32,753 nucleotides of DNA from an uncultured Ruminococcus sp. (GCA_947177755.1 CAMWVV010000008.1:1-32753), one strand, 5' to 3'; numbered from the stretch's first letter, positions 7,710-17,459 are shown. Numbers and translations: made by a program. Notes: a model not told the origin generated them from the sequence alone.

Positions 7710-10199
7710 TTGTTCGGAAAAGAGAATAACACCAAAAAATCAGCAAGGGAAATTGACAGAAAACGTGAAGCAGAACTGAAAAAAGGGAAAACTAAAAAGA
7801 AAGATACTCCACAAAAACGTCAGGTCAAACGCACCACAATTCAGACTTTACCCTATGAGTGCTTTGTAAGCAACTATGTCGCTTTACTGAAAAGCAACGT
7901 AAAAATCGGCAGAGAAACGGCTAATCTGTACTCAAAAGTCTATCTTGTTCCGGACGTGAATTACTCTGCACTGACTAAAGAACAGCAACTTGAAAAAATG
8001 CAGATTTACATAGATTTACTGAACGGTTTTGACAGTACAGTAAGTTTGCAGGTCACAATGCTGAATAGTAAAATCAACAAGGAAGATTTTGAAAACAGGC
8101 TGTTGTTGAAAAACAAAAATGATGGTCTTGATGCAGAAAGACAGGAATTTAATGAAATCCTGCACGATAAAATCATGCATGGTCAGAACGGCATACAGTG
8201 CCGAAAATTTATAACCGTAACAGTTGCAGCAATCAATTTTGAAGCAGCAAGCACAAGATTTTTCAATATTGAGTCTCATCTGATAAGCTGTCTTAGCAGA
8301 CTTGGAACTGAACTCATCACACTGAACGCAAATGACCGTGTGCGACTTATGGCGGATATTCTTTGCGATGTAGACTCAAAAATATACTCTGTTTCACGTG
8401 AGGAGTTTGCAAGAAGAGCAGAAAAAATGATTTGTTGTCCGGATTATTTTGAGTTTAAAAAAGACTATTTTATGTACAACGACAAGTACGCAAGATGTCT
8501 TTATTTTAAGCGACTTCCGCAGTCTGTTATGGATACAATTTTCAAGGATATTATTGAAATGAACCAGTCTTTGATTATCAGTAAAAACGTTGAATTTGTG
8601 GAGCAGTCAGAAGCTCTTACTATTCTTCACAGAAAAATAACTGATATGAAACAGGAAGAAATTGCAAAGATAAAAAAGGCAGCAGCAGCGTCAAGAGGTG
8701 CATTTGTAGACCCGATTGAGGGTACACAGCTTGCAGTAGATAAGGTTCAGGCACAGGAATTTTTAGAGGATTTGCAGGAACGTAATCAGAAAATGACGTT
8801 GTGCCAATTCATCGTTATGCTTACAGCTGACAGTTTTGATGAATTACAGCAGAATACAGAAGCTCTTGAAATTATCTTGCGAAAATATCAGATTGAATCA
8901 ATCAATGCTCCATATCGTCAGGAACAAGCTTTTGCAAGTGTTCTGCCGTTGGGTAATTCATTTTCGTATGATAAGGAACACAACATTCAGACAAGACGTA
9001 CAATGTCATCAGAAAGTACAGCGGTTTTCATGCCATTCAATGCACGTGAACTGCTTCACGAAAATGGTTTGTTTTATGGACAGAACAAGCTTACAAAAAG
9101 TGTAATCATGTTTGACCGAAAAAAACTAAAAAATCCAAACGGCTTTATTTTCGGAGTTCCCGGAAGTGGCAAAAGTTTTCTTGCAAAACTTGAAATGATT
9201 TTTTCTATTCTGTCAACTGATGATGAAATCCTGATTGTTGACCCTGAACGTGAATACACAGCACTTGCGGAACTACTTGGCGGTGAAGTAATCTATATTT
9301 CAGAAAATTCCTCAACTCATATAAATCCTATGGATTTGACCGAAAATCCGGATAAAAATGATAAAGAATATAACCCTATCAAAGCCAAACTTGATTTTAT
9401 GCTGTCATTTTTCTCGGCGATTCTTGGTAATCAGGAAATTACACCAATTCAGAAAACTATTATTGATAACGTTATGCACATAACTTATAAAAAGTACGAA
9501 AAACCAACTTTAAAAGAGTATTATGCAGAACTTGAAAATTATGAAAAGACAGCGGTTGATGAAATAAAATCAGCGGTTACATATCTTAGGCAAACTTTGC
9601 ATTTGTATGTACATGGTTCGATGAATGTTTTTTCAAATCCGTCCAACGTGAATATCAATAAGCGGATTGTTGTGTACGATATTAAGGAACTCGGAAAAAA
9701 TTTACAGACTCTCGGAATGATGATTGTACTTGAAAATCTTTGGGACAGAGTAGCTAAAAATCGTACAAAAGGCATTGGAACAAGAATTTACATAGACGAA
9801 ATGTATCTGCTTTTTAAGTCTGAACAGTCGGCGAATTTCTTTTATGAGCTGTACAAACGTGCAAGAAAATGGGGCGGTATTCCAACTGGAATTACACAGA
9901 ATGTTGATGATTTGTTACGCTCTGAACTCGCACGTACCATGCTATCAAATACGCAATTTGTTGTTATGCTTTCACAAAATGCGACTGACCGTGACCAACT
10001 TTCAAGACTGCTGAATATATCACATGAAACTATGATGTATGTTACTAATGCAAGCTCTGGAAGTGGTTTGATTTATGCTGATGAATATGGAGCAATCCCT
10101 TTTGAAAATAAATTTCCGTCAAATACGAATCTTTATAGGATTATATCAACAAAATTCGGTGAAGATTTGAACAAACTGAAACAGGAAAGAAATATCTGA
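7710..10199 (+). CDS. virB4: VirB4/TraE-type conjugation ATPase
   Basis: TTG start after AGGAGG; Walker A FGVPGSGKSFLAKLEM; Walker B-like YIDEMYLLFKSE; C-terminal ITQNVDDLL...MLSQNATDRDQL. Confidence 0.93.
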   Translation: MFGKENNTKKSAREIDRKREAELKKGKTKKKDTPQKRQVKRTTIQTLPYECFVSNYVALLKSNVKIGRETANLYSKVYLVPDVNYSALTKEQQLEKMQIYIDLLNGFDSTVSLQVTMLNSKINKEDFENRLLLKNKNDGLDAERQEFNEILHDKIMHGQNGIQCRKFITVTVAAINFEAASTRFFNIESHLISCLSRLGTELITLNANDRVRLMADILCDVDSKIYSVSREEFARRAEKMICCPDYFEFKKDYFMYNDKYARCLYFKRLPQSVMDTIFKDIIEMNQSLIISKNVEFVEQSEALTILHRKITDMKQEEIAKIKKAAAASRGAFVDPIEGTQLAVDKVQAQEFLEDLQERNQKMTLCQFIVMLTADSFDELQQNTEALEIILRKYQIESINAPYRQEQAFASVLPLGNSFSYDKEHNIQTRRTMSSESTAVFMPFNARELLHENGLFYGQNKLTKSVIMFDRKKLKNPNGFIFGVPGSGKSFLAKLEMIFSILSTDDEILIVDPEREYTALAELLGGEVIYISENSSTHINPMDLTENPDKNDKEYNPIKAKLDFMLSFFSAILGNQEITPIQKTIIDNVMHITYKKYEKPTLKEYYAELENYEKTAVDEIKSAVTYLRQTLHLYVHGSMNVFSNPSNVNINKRIVVYDIKELGKNLQTLGMMIVLENLWDRVAKNRTKGIGTRIYIDEMYLLFKSEQSANFFYELYKRARKWGGIPTGITQNVDDLLRSELARTMLSNTQFVVMLSQNATDRDQLSRLLNISHETMMYVTNASSGSGLIYADEYGAIPFENKFPSNTNLYRIISTKFGEDLNKLKQERNI

Positions 10200-10233
10200 T
10201 TTTCTTTTTCAGTTTGTAAATGGGGGTGAAAAA

Positions 10234-11616
10234 TTGTCACGTAAAAAGCCAAAAAGTCGTATAAGAAAATGGTCTGAAAATGTTGTGAAAAAAGTAATAA
10301 AAACACCTTTTTCCATGACTGCCAATACAGCAAAAAACGCAGTTTCAAAAGCCAATCCGTTTGACCAGAAAATCAATAAAGATGATGTTGCAGATACAGG
10401 TACAGAGAGTATGCGACTTGCATACACAAGTGTAAAAAAAGGCAAAAATGCTATTAAAACGGTAAAAAGGTCTGTGAAAACAACTGAGAGGACAATAAAA
10501 ACTACTGGCACTGTTGTAAAAGGAACTGGAACAGTCGTTTACAGAACAACCGCTTTTACCATAAAATCTGCAATTTTAGTATCAAAATTTATCGTAAATA
10601 CTACCTTCCATGTTGTTGCTTCTTTGATGAATCCTGTAGTATTTATATTTGTAGGATTTGTTGTAATTTTTTTATTATGTTTTGGGGCAAGTTTAATGAT
10701 TATTTCTGGTGATAACACAGATAAATCAGCAAGAGTAAATGCTGCTGGATTAGTAAATGTTTCATCACAGTATCAGGTCGGACTTGAATATCTGAATACT
10801 GCTCTTGAAAATCATCAGAATAATTTTAATTCTCTGATTGATTCGCTGTATTTCAATTATGATGACCTTACGCACAGTACCCTTATATATATGGAACGCA
10901 CGGACGCAACAGGTGGAAAAGCAGTTTATGAAAAAAGTTTTGCTACTGATGAGCGAAAAAATGCTATAAAATCTGAATGGAACATATCAATTACAGAACG
11001 TGAATTTCTTGCAATTGCATATGTCTATCTTGAAAATGAAATGAACACTTCTGGTAATACAGAACACGGGATTTATGCAGTTTCGTATACTCAGGAAGTT
11101 TTTGATACTATCGTTTCAAAATGTTCCGTTTATAGTGACAGTGTTTATGGTGGTCAGAAATGCCCTGACGAAAACTGTACAAGGCACGTTGAGTACATAG
11201 ACAATCCCGATTATCAGGCAGCTGTTGAACGAACAAATAAAAGTTGGGCTGCGTGTGAAGAATGGGCAGATATTGCTAATTCAATAATCGAAGATGACAG
11301 CATTATCGCCGACGGATGGCGTATTGACAACTGGATAAGCGTATATAACATAAGTCCGTATTACTCAAATAATGGCTGGGACTTTTATGATTACCTGTAT
11401 GACCGATATATTGATAACTGGAATGTAATGGTATCAACACCTGAAAAAATCGAAGAAGTAACATATATCTGTGAATATCAGCACGATTTACATTCAATTG
11501 GTCTTGCATTTTTCGATAAGGAAACAGTCATGAACGCTTTGGACTTTGATGATATAAGCAAACAGTGGGTTGAACTGACAGAAAAAGGATTTGAAAATAA
11601 TCCCGATATTTCATAA
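10234..11616 (+). CDS. Basic, bitopic membrane protein of conjugation operon (CD1108-like); no recognisable peptidase domain
   Basis: TTG start after GGGGGTG; strongly basic N-terminus, one TM segment (NPVVFIFVGFVVIFLLCFGASLMII), large extracytoplasmic domain; position after virB4. Confidence 0.6.
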   Translation: MSRKKPKSRIRKWSENVVKKVIKTPFSMTANTAKNAVSKANPFDQKINKDDVADTGTESMRLAYTSVKKGKNAIKTVKRSVKTTERTIKTTGTVVKGTGTVVYRTTAFTIKSAILVSKFIVNTTFHVVASLMNPVVFIFVGFVVIFLLCFGASLMIISGDNTDKSARVNAAGLVNVSSQYQVGLEYLNTALENHQNNFNSLIDSLYFNYDDLTHSTLIYMERTDATGGKAVYEKSFATDERKNAIKSEWNISITEREFLAIAYVYLENEMNTSGNTEHGIYAVSYTQEVFDTIVSKCSVYSDSVYGGQKCPDENCTRHVEYIDNPDYQAAVERTNKSWAACEEWADIANSIIEDDSIIADGWRIDNWISVYNISPYYSNNGWDFYDYLYDRYIDNWNVMVSTPEKIEEVTYICEYQHDLHSIGLAFFDKETVMNALDFDDISKQWVELTEKGFENNPDIS

Positions 11617-11629
11617 AAGGGCTGATAAT

Positions 11630-12391
11630 ATGGAGTACATTTTATCTTTAAGCTATGGTAAAGACAGTCTTGCTTGTCTGGGTGCAATTGAAAAATTGAA
11701 CTTGCCAATTGATAGAATTATTCACGCTGAAATATGGGCAACCAAAACCATTCCTGCGGATTTGCCACCAATGATTGAGTTCAAGAAAAAAGCAGATAAA
11801 ATCATAAAAGACCGCTACGGAATAACTGTTGAACACGTTTCGGCAGGCATTACATATGAGGAGGTCTTTTATCATTTTGTAAAACCAAATGGAAAAAGTA
11901 TAAATTGTGGGCATATAAACGGTTTTCCTATGATAAAGGGAGCGTGGTGTAACAGTAAACTGAAGGTCAAAGCATTGAATAAAATTGATAAAAATGCAAT
12001 TTCCTATATTGGAATAGCTGTTGATGAAACAAAACGTTTCAAAGTTTTGTCTGAACATAAAATATCACCGCTTGTTATGGCAGAATGGACTGAAAAAATG
12101 TGTTATGACTGGTGTGATGAGAATGATTTGCTGTCACCAATTTATAATTCAGCAAGTCGTGGTGGTTGTTGGTTCTGTCATAATCAAAGTGTGAATCAAC
12201 TTAGATTATTAAGAAAAAATTATCCTCAATACTGGAATTTGCTTTTAAAATGGGACGAAGTATCACCGATAACTTTTAAGCCAAATCGTACTCTACATGA
12301 CTTTGAAAAAAGATTTTTACTTGAAGATAAAGGCTACATACAGCCAAATGACAGGCATTTTAGGTGGAAATTTTTGAATGAAAAACTATAG
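11630..12391 (+). CDS. Phosphoadenosine-phosphosulfate reductase-family / DndC-like PP-loop ATPase
   Basis: ATG at 11630 with SD AAAAGGG; PP-loop SLSYGKDSLACLGA; four-Cys pattern INCGH...GAWCNSKLK...GGCWFCHNQ. Confidence 0.82.
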   Translation: MEYILSLSYGKDSLACLGAIEKLNLPIDRIIHAEIWATKTIPADLPPMIEFKKKADKIIKDRYGITVEHVSAGITYEEVFYHFVKPNGKSINCGHINGFPMIKGAWCNSKLKVKALNKIDKNAISYIGIAVDETKRFKVLSEHKISPLVMAEWTEKMCYDWCDENDLLSPIYNSASRGGCWFCHNQSVNQLRLLRKNYPQYWNLLLKWDEVSPITFKPNRTLHDFEKRFLLEDKGYIQPNDRHFRWKFLNEKL

Positions 12392-12404
12392 AAAGGAAAA
12401 AATT

Positions 12405-12704
12405 ATGAAGCATAAGGAACGTGTACAGAAAGTGAAAAACTTTACTGAAAAAAATAAAGTTTTTGTGATAATGGCAGTTGTTGCAGTGATTTTTCTGTGT
12501 TCAAATTTCTTTTTCAGTAAAGAAAACAATGATATAACACCTGAAACAATTCAGAGTGAAGCTATGGAAAATACAGAGGAAACTGCCGCTAAACCTCAAT
12601 GGCAGTTTTACTGCACTGACCTCTGGGTATTATTGGGCGTAGGTGGATTATGTACAATAATGATTATTCGTGAACGAAAAAAAGCTAAGGAGGAATTACA
12701 GTGA
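12405..12704 (+). CDS. Small membrane protein of conjugation operon (two TM segments)
   Basis: Likely start 12405 (SD GAAAGG); VFVIMAVVAVIFLCSNFFF and LWVLLGVGGLCTIMII helices. Confidence 0.6.
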   Translation: MKHKERVQKVKNFTEKNKVFVIMAVVAVIFLCSNFFFSKENNDITPETIQSEAMENTEETAAKPQWQFYCTDLWVLLGVGGLCTIMIIRERKKAKEELQ

Positions 12705-13030
12705 ATTATTTTTGTGATGTACATATTCAGTCACGAAAAGATGAGGAACAAAGAATTTTCATTGTTCTGGACAAGGAAAAATTTGCAGAGTCTGAACTGC
12801 CTAAACTGACAAAGGAAATTCTGCTTGCAAACAACCAGTACAAAGATTTTACAGCGAAATATCGACCTAAAATAGTACTTGCCGATTATACGGTTTATTC
12901 AACTAATGCAGAAATATATGCAAGTTCACAGAACGAAGTTTTTGAAGAACTGATTCAGAATAAAAATGTGCAGTATATCGGAAAATCTGAGCTTAATGTA
13001 CTCTTGGAAAATCAAGTGCAAATGTTGTAA
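12701..13030 (+). CDS. Conserved-looking hypothetical protein
   Basis: GTG start overlapping the previous stop, SD AAGGAGG; 109 aa. Confidence 0.55.
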   Translation: MNYFCDVHIQSRKDEEQRIFIVLDKEKFAESELPKLTKEILLANNQYKDFTAKYRPKIVLADYTVYSTNAEIYASSQNEVFEELIQNKNVQYIGKSELNVLLENQVQML

Positions 13031-13071
13031 ATGAAGAAGTTGAGACGGCGAATATATCAAATGAAGATGGC

Positions 13072-14727
13072 ATGATTATTCCTGAACAAGCCGAAATTTC
13101 AGCAGATGCAGAGCAAATTACAATATCAATTGACCGTTCATATTCAGCTGTTCCTACTGAAGATTTGCAGATTAAAGGAGAAGTTATTGACGGTGTGGCA
13201 CAAATTACGCTCCCTGAATTTGACAAGACTGACTTTTTCACTCATGTATCAGGCTATACTTGGGGATTCAGCAGTAATCCTGACGGCAAAAAAATTGAGT
13301 ATTATGGCGGAAGTACATACAGTTTCGCAAAAGATACAAAACTTTATCGTGTACTTGTAAAATATGGTGGTGGAAGTGGTACGAAAGATGACCCGTATCT
13401 GATAAATTACTTTGACCAGTTGGAACTTATGGGCGAAGAAAAGGCAAGAGGTTATTTCAGACAGACAGAAGATATTGTTTTTCCTGAGTGGTCATCACAT
13501 AATCCGATTGATACAGTAAATAAGCTGAAATCAGACCCACAGGCTGAGTATTTTGAATATGACGGAAACGGTTATGCTATCAAAAATATTGATAATCCGC
13601 TGTTCGGGACGGTTTCGGGAGCAGTGATAAAGAATGTGAATATTCAGAATTCTTCTATAAATACAGTTGAATTTAAAGACTATGGATTTATTGCGTGTGA
13701 GGTTTATAATTATCGCTACGAAACTGAGGATGGTAAAAATTACGAAACGGGTGAAACACTTATTCAGCACTGTACAGTTTCACATTCTGCAATATATGCT
13801 GAAATTCCAAAAGAAGAAAATGCGACTGAAAGCGTTCAGGTTGTTACTGCTCCGGTAGTTGTTCCACCTGATTTGGTTGAGTATGATGAGGACGGAAATA
13901 TTATTGAAAAAACAACTTCTGAACCTGTTAAAGTCGTAAAACATGGTGAATATGCTATTGGTGCGATAACAGGTCTGGGTGGTCAGATTGAGAACTGCTA
14001 TGTTACAGATTTTGGAATATATGCTTCGCTTGATGACTATTTTCTGTATGCCGGAGGAATTTCTGGAAAGCCTGCAAATGTCGTCAATTCGGCAGTTTAT
14101 GATTTTTCAGCACAGGGAAATATTTTCAATGCAGGTGGTATCGCAGGAAGTTGTGGAGGTTCAAGAATGTATAATCCGACTGGAAAAGAATTGCCTGATT
14201 TTTATGGCGGAAATATTCAGGGTTGTCTTGCGAGAAATATAGTTCTTACTACAGAAGCTTCAGCAGGAGGAATTACCGGAGAAAGCAGTACAAATGTTGA
14301 AAATGCCATAATATCCAACTGTTACGCCAATGAATTGGACTTTAAAACAGGCGTATATGAAGATGAAAAGCTCATAAAATCAGGTTATTCAGGCGGTGTT
14401 TGTGGTACAGACGGCAAAGAAAATAATGGTCACAAAATAATGAATACCGTGTCTCCTTCCAATTTAAAAGTTATCGGAAGTAAAAAAGTATCAGAATATG
14501 ATGATACAGTACGTCTTGCACCTGATTACGCTTTTTATCAGGAAAATATCCTGACTGTTCTGAATAAAAACACCATAAATCCCGATAATCCGAAAGAAAT
14601 CTATACCGGAAATTTTATTTTCGGTGACAGCAGTTTATTCGGTGATGACAGCGGAAGTCTTGCATTTCCGTCTGAAATATCAGACCTTTTTGAAAAGATT
14701 TATAAGGAGGAAAATTCAGATGAATGA
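13072..14727 (+). CDS. GLUG/beta-helix adhesin-like protein
   Basis: GGGSGTKDDPYLINYFDQLELMG..YFRQTEDI..., EYDGNGYAIKNIDNPLFGTVSGAVIKNVNIQNSSI, then repeated AGGISG/AGGIAGS/AGGITGES/SGGVCGTDG strand-turn motifs. Confidence 0.65.
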   Translation: MIIPEQAEISADAEQITISIDRSYSAVPTEDLQIKGEVIDGVAQITLPEFDKTDFFTHVSGYTWGFSSNPDGKKIEYYGGSTYSFAKDTKLYRVLVKYGGGSGTKDDPYLINYFDQLELMGEEKARGYFRQTEDIVFPEWSSHNPIDTVNKLKSDPQAEYFEYDGNGYAIKNIDNPLFGTVSGAVIKNVNIQNSSINTVEFKDYGFIACEVYNYRYETEDGKNYETGETLIQHCTVSHSAIYAEIPKEENATESVQVVTAPVVVPPDLVEYDEDGNIIEKTTSEPVKVVKHGEYAIGAITGLGGQIENCYVTDFGIYASLDDYFLYAGGISGKPANVVNSAVYDFSAQGNIFNAGGIAGSCGGSRMYNPTGKELPDFYGGNIQGCLARNIVLTTEASAGGITGESSTNVENAIISNCYANELDFKTGVYEDEKLIKSGYSGGVCGTDGKENNGHKIMNTVSPSNLKVIGSKKVSEYDDTVRLAPDYAFYQENILTVLNKNTINPDNPKEIYTGNFIFGDSSLFGDDSGSLAFPSEISDLFEKIYKEENSDE

Positions 14728-15118
14728 TGAAAATGAAAAAGTTTACACACTGAAAAGTGTGCAGTCTGAAATCGAACGTCTTGAAAAATCAAGGCAGAAA
14801 AAGAAAGAGAAAATCAGTAATCTTACGGCAGAACTCAAGGAAGATAATACTAAAATGAAAGAACTTGAGAAGATTTATGATAATCTTTATCATGAGAGTT
14901 TACAGCAGAAAATCACTACTCTCTGGTTCAGGGAGGAAAAAATGTCTGCTGAACAGGTGGAAAAATTCCTTGAACTCAGCAAACAGATTCACGATAAAAT
15001 TGATACTCTGGATGTTCAGACTATCGTAAATGCCGTAACTTACGCTTATAACAAGCATTGTTCTGAGGATGAAATCAAAAAAGTTGACACTAATGTCAAC
15101 TTTTCATCAATAAAATGA
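14720..15118 (+). CDS. DUF4315-like coiled-coil protein
   Basis: ATG at 14720 after TAAGGAGG; heptad-rich SVQSEIERLEKSRQKKKEKISNLTAELKEDNTKMKELE; position upstream of XRE/topB. Confidence 0.6.
   Translation: MNDENEKVYTLKSVQSEIERLEKSRQKKKEKISNLTAELKEDNTKMKELEKIYDNLYHESLQQKITTLWFREEKMSAEQVEKFLELSKQIHDKIDTLDVQTIVNAVTYAYNKHCSEDEIKKVDTNVNFSSIK
15079..15104. promoter_or_regulatory. Perfect inverted repeat AAAAGTTGACA-CTAA-TGTCAACTTTT
   Basis: 11-bp perfect arms, 4-nt spacer, at the 3' end of the upstream CDS, 28 nt before the second XRE gene. Confidence 0.65.
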
Positions 15119-15131
15119 CAGGGGTGATTTT

Positions 15132-15383
15132 ATGACTGAGTTGAAGATTAATGAACTCAAAAAATATTCACTTGGCTGCTGTCTGAAACGTTTACGTTGG
15201 AAAAATGGCTTGACACAACAGAAACTTGCTAAATTAATAGGCTGTTCACAGTCTGCCGTATCAACGTGGGAGAGTGAATCCTGCATACCGCATGGACAGA
15301 CTCTTGAAAAAATGATAAAACTTTATGATTTGCCTTTTGATTTTTTTGATGAATCACTTGAATCTTCTTTTTCAGAAAAGTAA
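15132..15383 (+). CDS. XRE-family HTH regulator
   Basis: LKRLRWKNGLTQQKLAKLIGCSQSAVSTWESESCIPHGQTLEKMIKLYDLPFDFF. Confidence 0.9.
   Translation: MTELKINELKKYSLGCCLKRLRWKNGLTQQKLAKLIGCSQSAVSTWESESCIPHGQTLEKMIKLYDLPFDFFDESLESSFSEK
15365..15383 (+). repeat. Gene-end repeat, copy 3 (19 nt)
   Basis: TTCTTTTTCAGAAAAGTAA; its TAA is the stop codon of the second XRE gene. Confidence 0.55.
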
Positions 15384-15404
15384 TTATTGAAAGGACTTGA
15401 AAGA

Positions 15405-17459
15405 ATGAAATTAGTAATAGCAGAAAAGCCGAGTGTAGCAAAGGCAATATGCCCTGTACTCGGCACAACAACAAAGAAAAACGGCTATATGGAGGGTAAT
15501 GGTTACATAGTATCATGGTGTTTCGGACATCTTGTTGGATTGTATATGCCTAATGATTACGGCGAACAGTGGTCAGGAAAATGGAGCTTTGAACAGCTCC
15601 CCATGCTTCCGGAACAGTGGAAGTTCAAGATAAAATCCGACTGTGCTGCACAGTTTAAAGTGCTGAAAACACTGATGAATGACAGTAATGTAACAGAAAT
15701 TATCTGTGCAACCGATGCAGACCGTGAGGGCGAATGTATCTTTAGATATGTGTATAGGCTTGCAGGTTGTCGTAAGCCTGTAAAACGTCTCTGGGTGTCG
15801 TCACTTGAAGAAACAGCTATCCGTGACGGAATGAAAAAACTGAAAAGCAGTACAGAATATGATAATCTGTATTCGGCAGGATTTGCACGTGCAAAGGCTG
15901 ACTGGCTTGTTGGTGTAAACGCTTCACGACTGTTTTCAATCAGATACAGAACTCCTTTGAATCTCGGACGTGTCCAGACTCCGACACTTGCTATGATTGT
16001 AAAGCGTGACAGTGATGTAAAAAATTTTGTAAAGAAGAAATTTTTCACAGTTGATTTGAATTGCAGAAGTTTTATTGCAGTATCAGAAAGAATTGACGAT
16101 GAAAATACTGCTGAAAAAATTGCTGATTTATGTAACGGAAAAAATGCTGTTGTAACTGAGCTGAAAAAAGAAATAAAGGCTACAAATCCGCCTAAACTCT
16201 TTGACCTGACAACTTTACAGCGTGAAGCAAACAAGCAGTTCGGCTACACTGCACAGCAGACACTTAATGCACTCCAGTCACTTTATGAAGCAAAATTAGC
16301 TACATATCCACGTACAGATTCACAGTATTTATCTGACGATATGGAGCAGACTGCAACAAAAGTAATTTCAGACGTTTATAGTGTGTTTCCTGAGTTCAAC
16401 AGTGGTATTTCATACGTTCCAGATGTTAAACGCTGTATAAATAATAAAAAAGTTTCCGGACATCATGCAATTCTGCCGACTGAAAAAATCACTAAGGCTG
16501 ATTTATCAAAATTGTCCGAAGAACAGAAAAATATAATTATGCTCATCTCTGCACAGATTTTGCTTGCCACTGGAATACCACATAAATATGAAGCTGTAAA
16601 AGTAACGGTAAACTGCGAAAATACGCTGTTTATTGCCAATGGAAAAACAATAAGGGAGCGTGGTTGGAAAGCAATTGAGGAACGTGCCAAGGCGGTTATG
16701 AAAAATAAAAACAGCAGTGAAAATGAAGAAGATAATACAAAGTCGCTGCCCGAAATTTCACAAGGACAGACTTTCAGTAACATTTCCGCAAGAAAAGCTG
16801 AACATTTTACAGCTCCTCCCAAGCCTTACACAGAAGATACACTACTTTCTGCAATGGAACACGCAGGACTTGAAAATTATGATGATGATTCAGAGAAAAA
16901 AGGTCTTGGAACTCCTGCAACAAGAGCAGCAACTATCGAGGGACTTGTTATACACGGTTTTGCACAGCGTAAAGGCAAGCAGATTTTTGCAACTGAAAAA
17001 GGCGTAAATCTGATTAACTGCTGTCCTGAAGAAGTGAAATCGCCCAAACTTACTGCCGACTGGGAAATGCAGTTACAGCAGATTGAACGTGGAGAATATT
17101 CTGCTGAAGTGTTCATGAATGACATTGTTTCTTTTATAAGGAACATCTGCAAAAAGTACGGAACTATGGATACAAATGCTGTTTTTGCTGTAACTCAGGA
17201 AGAAATCGGCAGTTGTCCAAACTGCGGAAAACCTATCAAAAAGGGAAAATTCGGTTTTCATTGTACCGGAAAATGTGGTATGAATATTGCTAAAGTGTAC
17301 AATAAAGAGCTGACTGAAACACAACTGAAAAAACTGCTCGACGGTAAGGAAATTTCCTACACTGCAAATGGCAAAAAAACGGTTGTACTGCCTAAAGCTG
17401 TGAAGAATGAGTATAATGGCAAAATCTATTTTCAGTGGGAAACGCAAGGAGCATTATGA
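15405..17459 (+). CDS. topB: DNA topoisomerase III (type IA)
   Basis: MKLVIAEKPSVAKAI, ATDADREGECIFRYVY, LNLGRVQTPTLAMIV, YPRTDSQYLS, GLGTPATRA and a C-terminal Cys zinc motif. Confidence 0.95.
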   Translation: MKLVIAEKPSVAKAICPVLGTTTKKNGYMEGNGYIVSWCFGHLVGLYMPNDYGEQWSGKWSFEQLPMLPEQWKFKIKSDCAAQFKVLKTLMNDSNVTEIICATDADREGECIFRYVYRLAGCRKPVKRLWVSSLEETAIRDGMKKLKSSTEYDNLYSAGFARAKADWLVGVNASRLFSIRYRTPLNLGRVQTPTLAMIVKRDSDVKNFVKKKFFTVDLNCRSFIAVSERIDDENTAEKIADLCNGKNAVVTELKKEIKATNPPKLFDLTTLQREANKQFGYTAQQTLNALQSLYEAKLATYPRTDSQYLSDDMEQTATKVISDVYSVFPEFNSGISYVPDVKRCINNKKVSGHHAILPTEKITKADLSKLSEEQKNIIMLISAQILLATGIPHKYEAVKVTVNCENTLFIANGKTIRERGWKAIEERAKAVMKNKNSSENEEDNTKSLPEISQGQTFSNISARKAEHFTAPPKPYTEDTLLSAMEHAGLENYDDDSEKKGLGTPATRAATIEGLVIHGFAQRKGKQIFATEKGVNLINCCPEEVKSPKLTADWEMQLQQIERGEYSAEVFMNDIVSFIRNICKKYGTMDTNAVFAVTQEEIGSCPNCGKPIKKGKFGFHCTGKCGMNIAKVYNKELTETQLKKLLDGKEISYTANGKKTVVLPKAVKNEYNGKIYFQWETQGAL

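Noticed and set aside
15557-16234. 225-aa antisense ORF opposite topoisomerase III
   Set aside because: Lies fully over the conserved topB catalytic region; product is low-quality S/F/R-rich with no RBS; expected by-product of sense codon bias.
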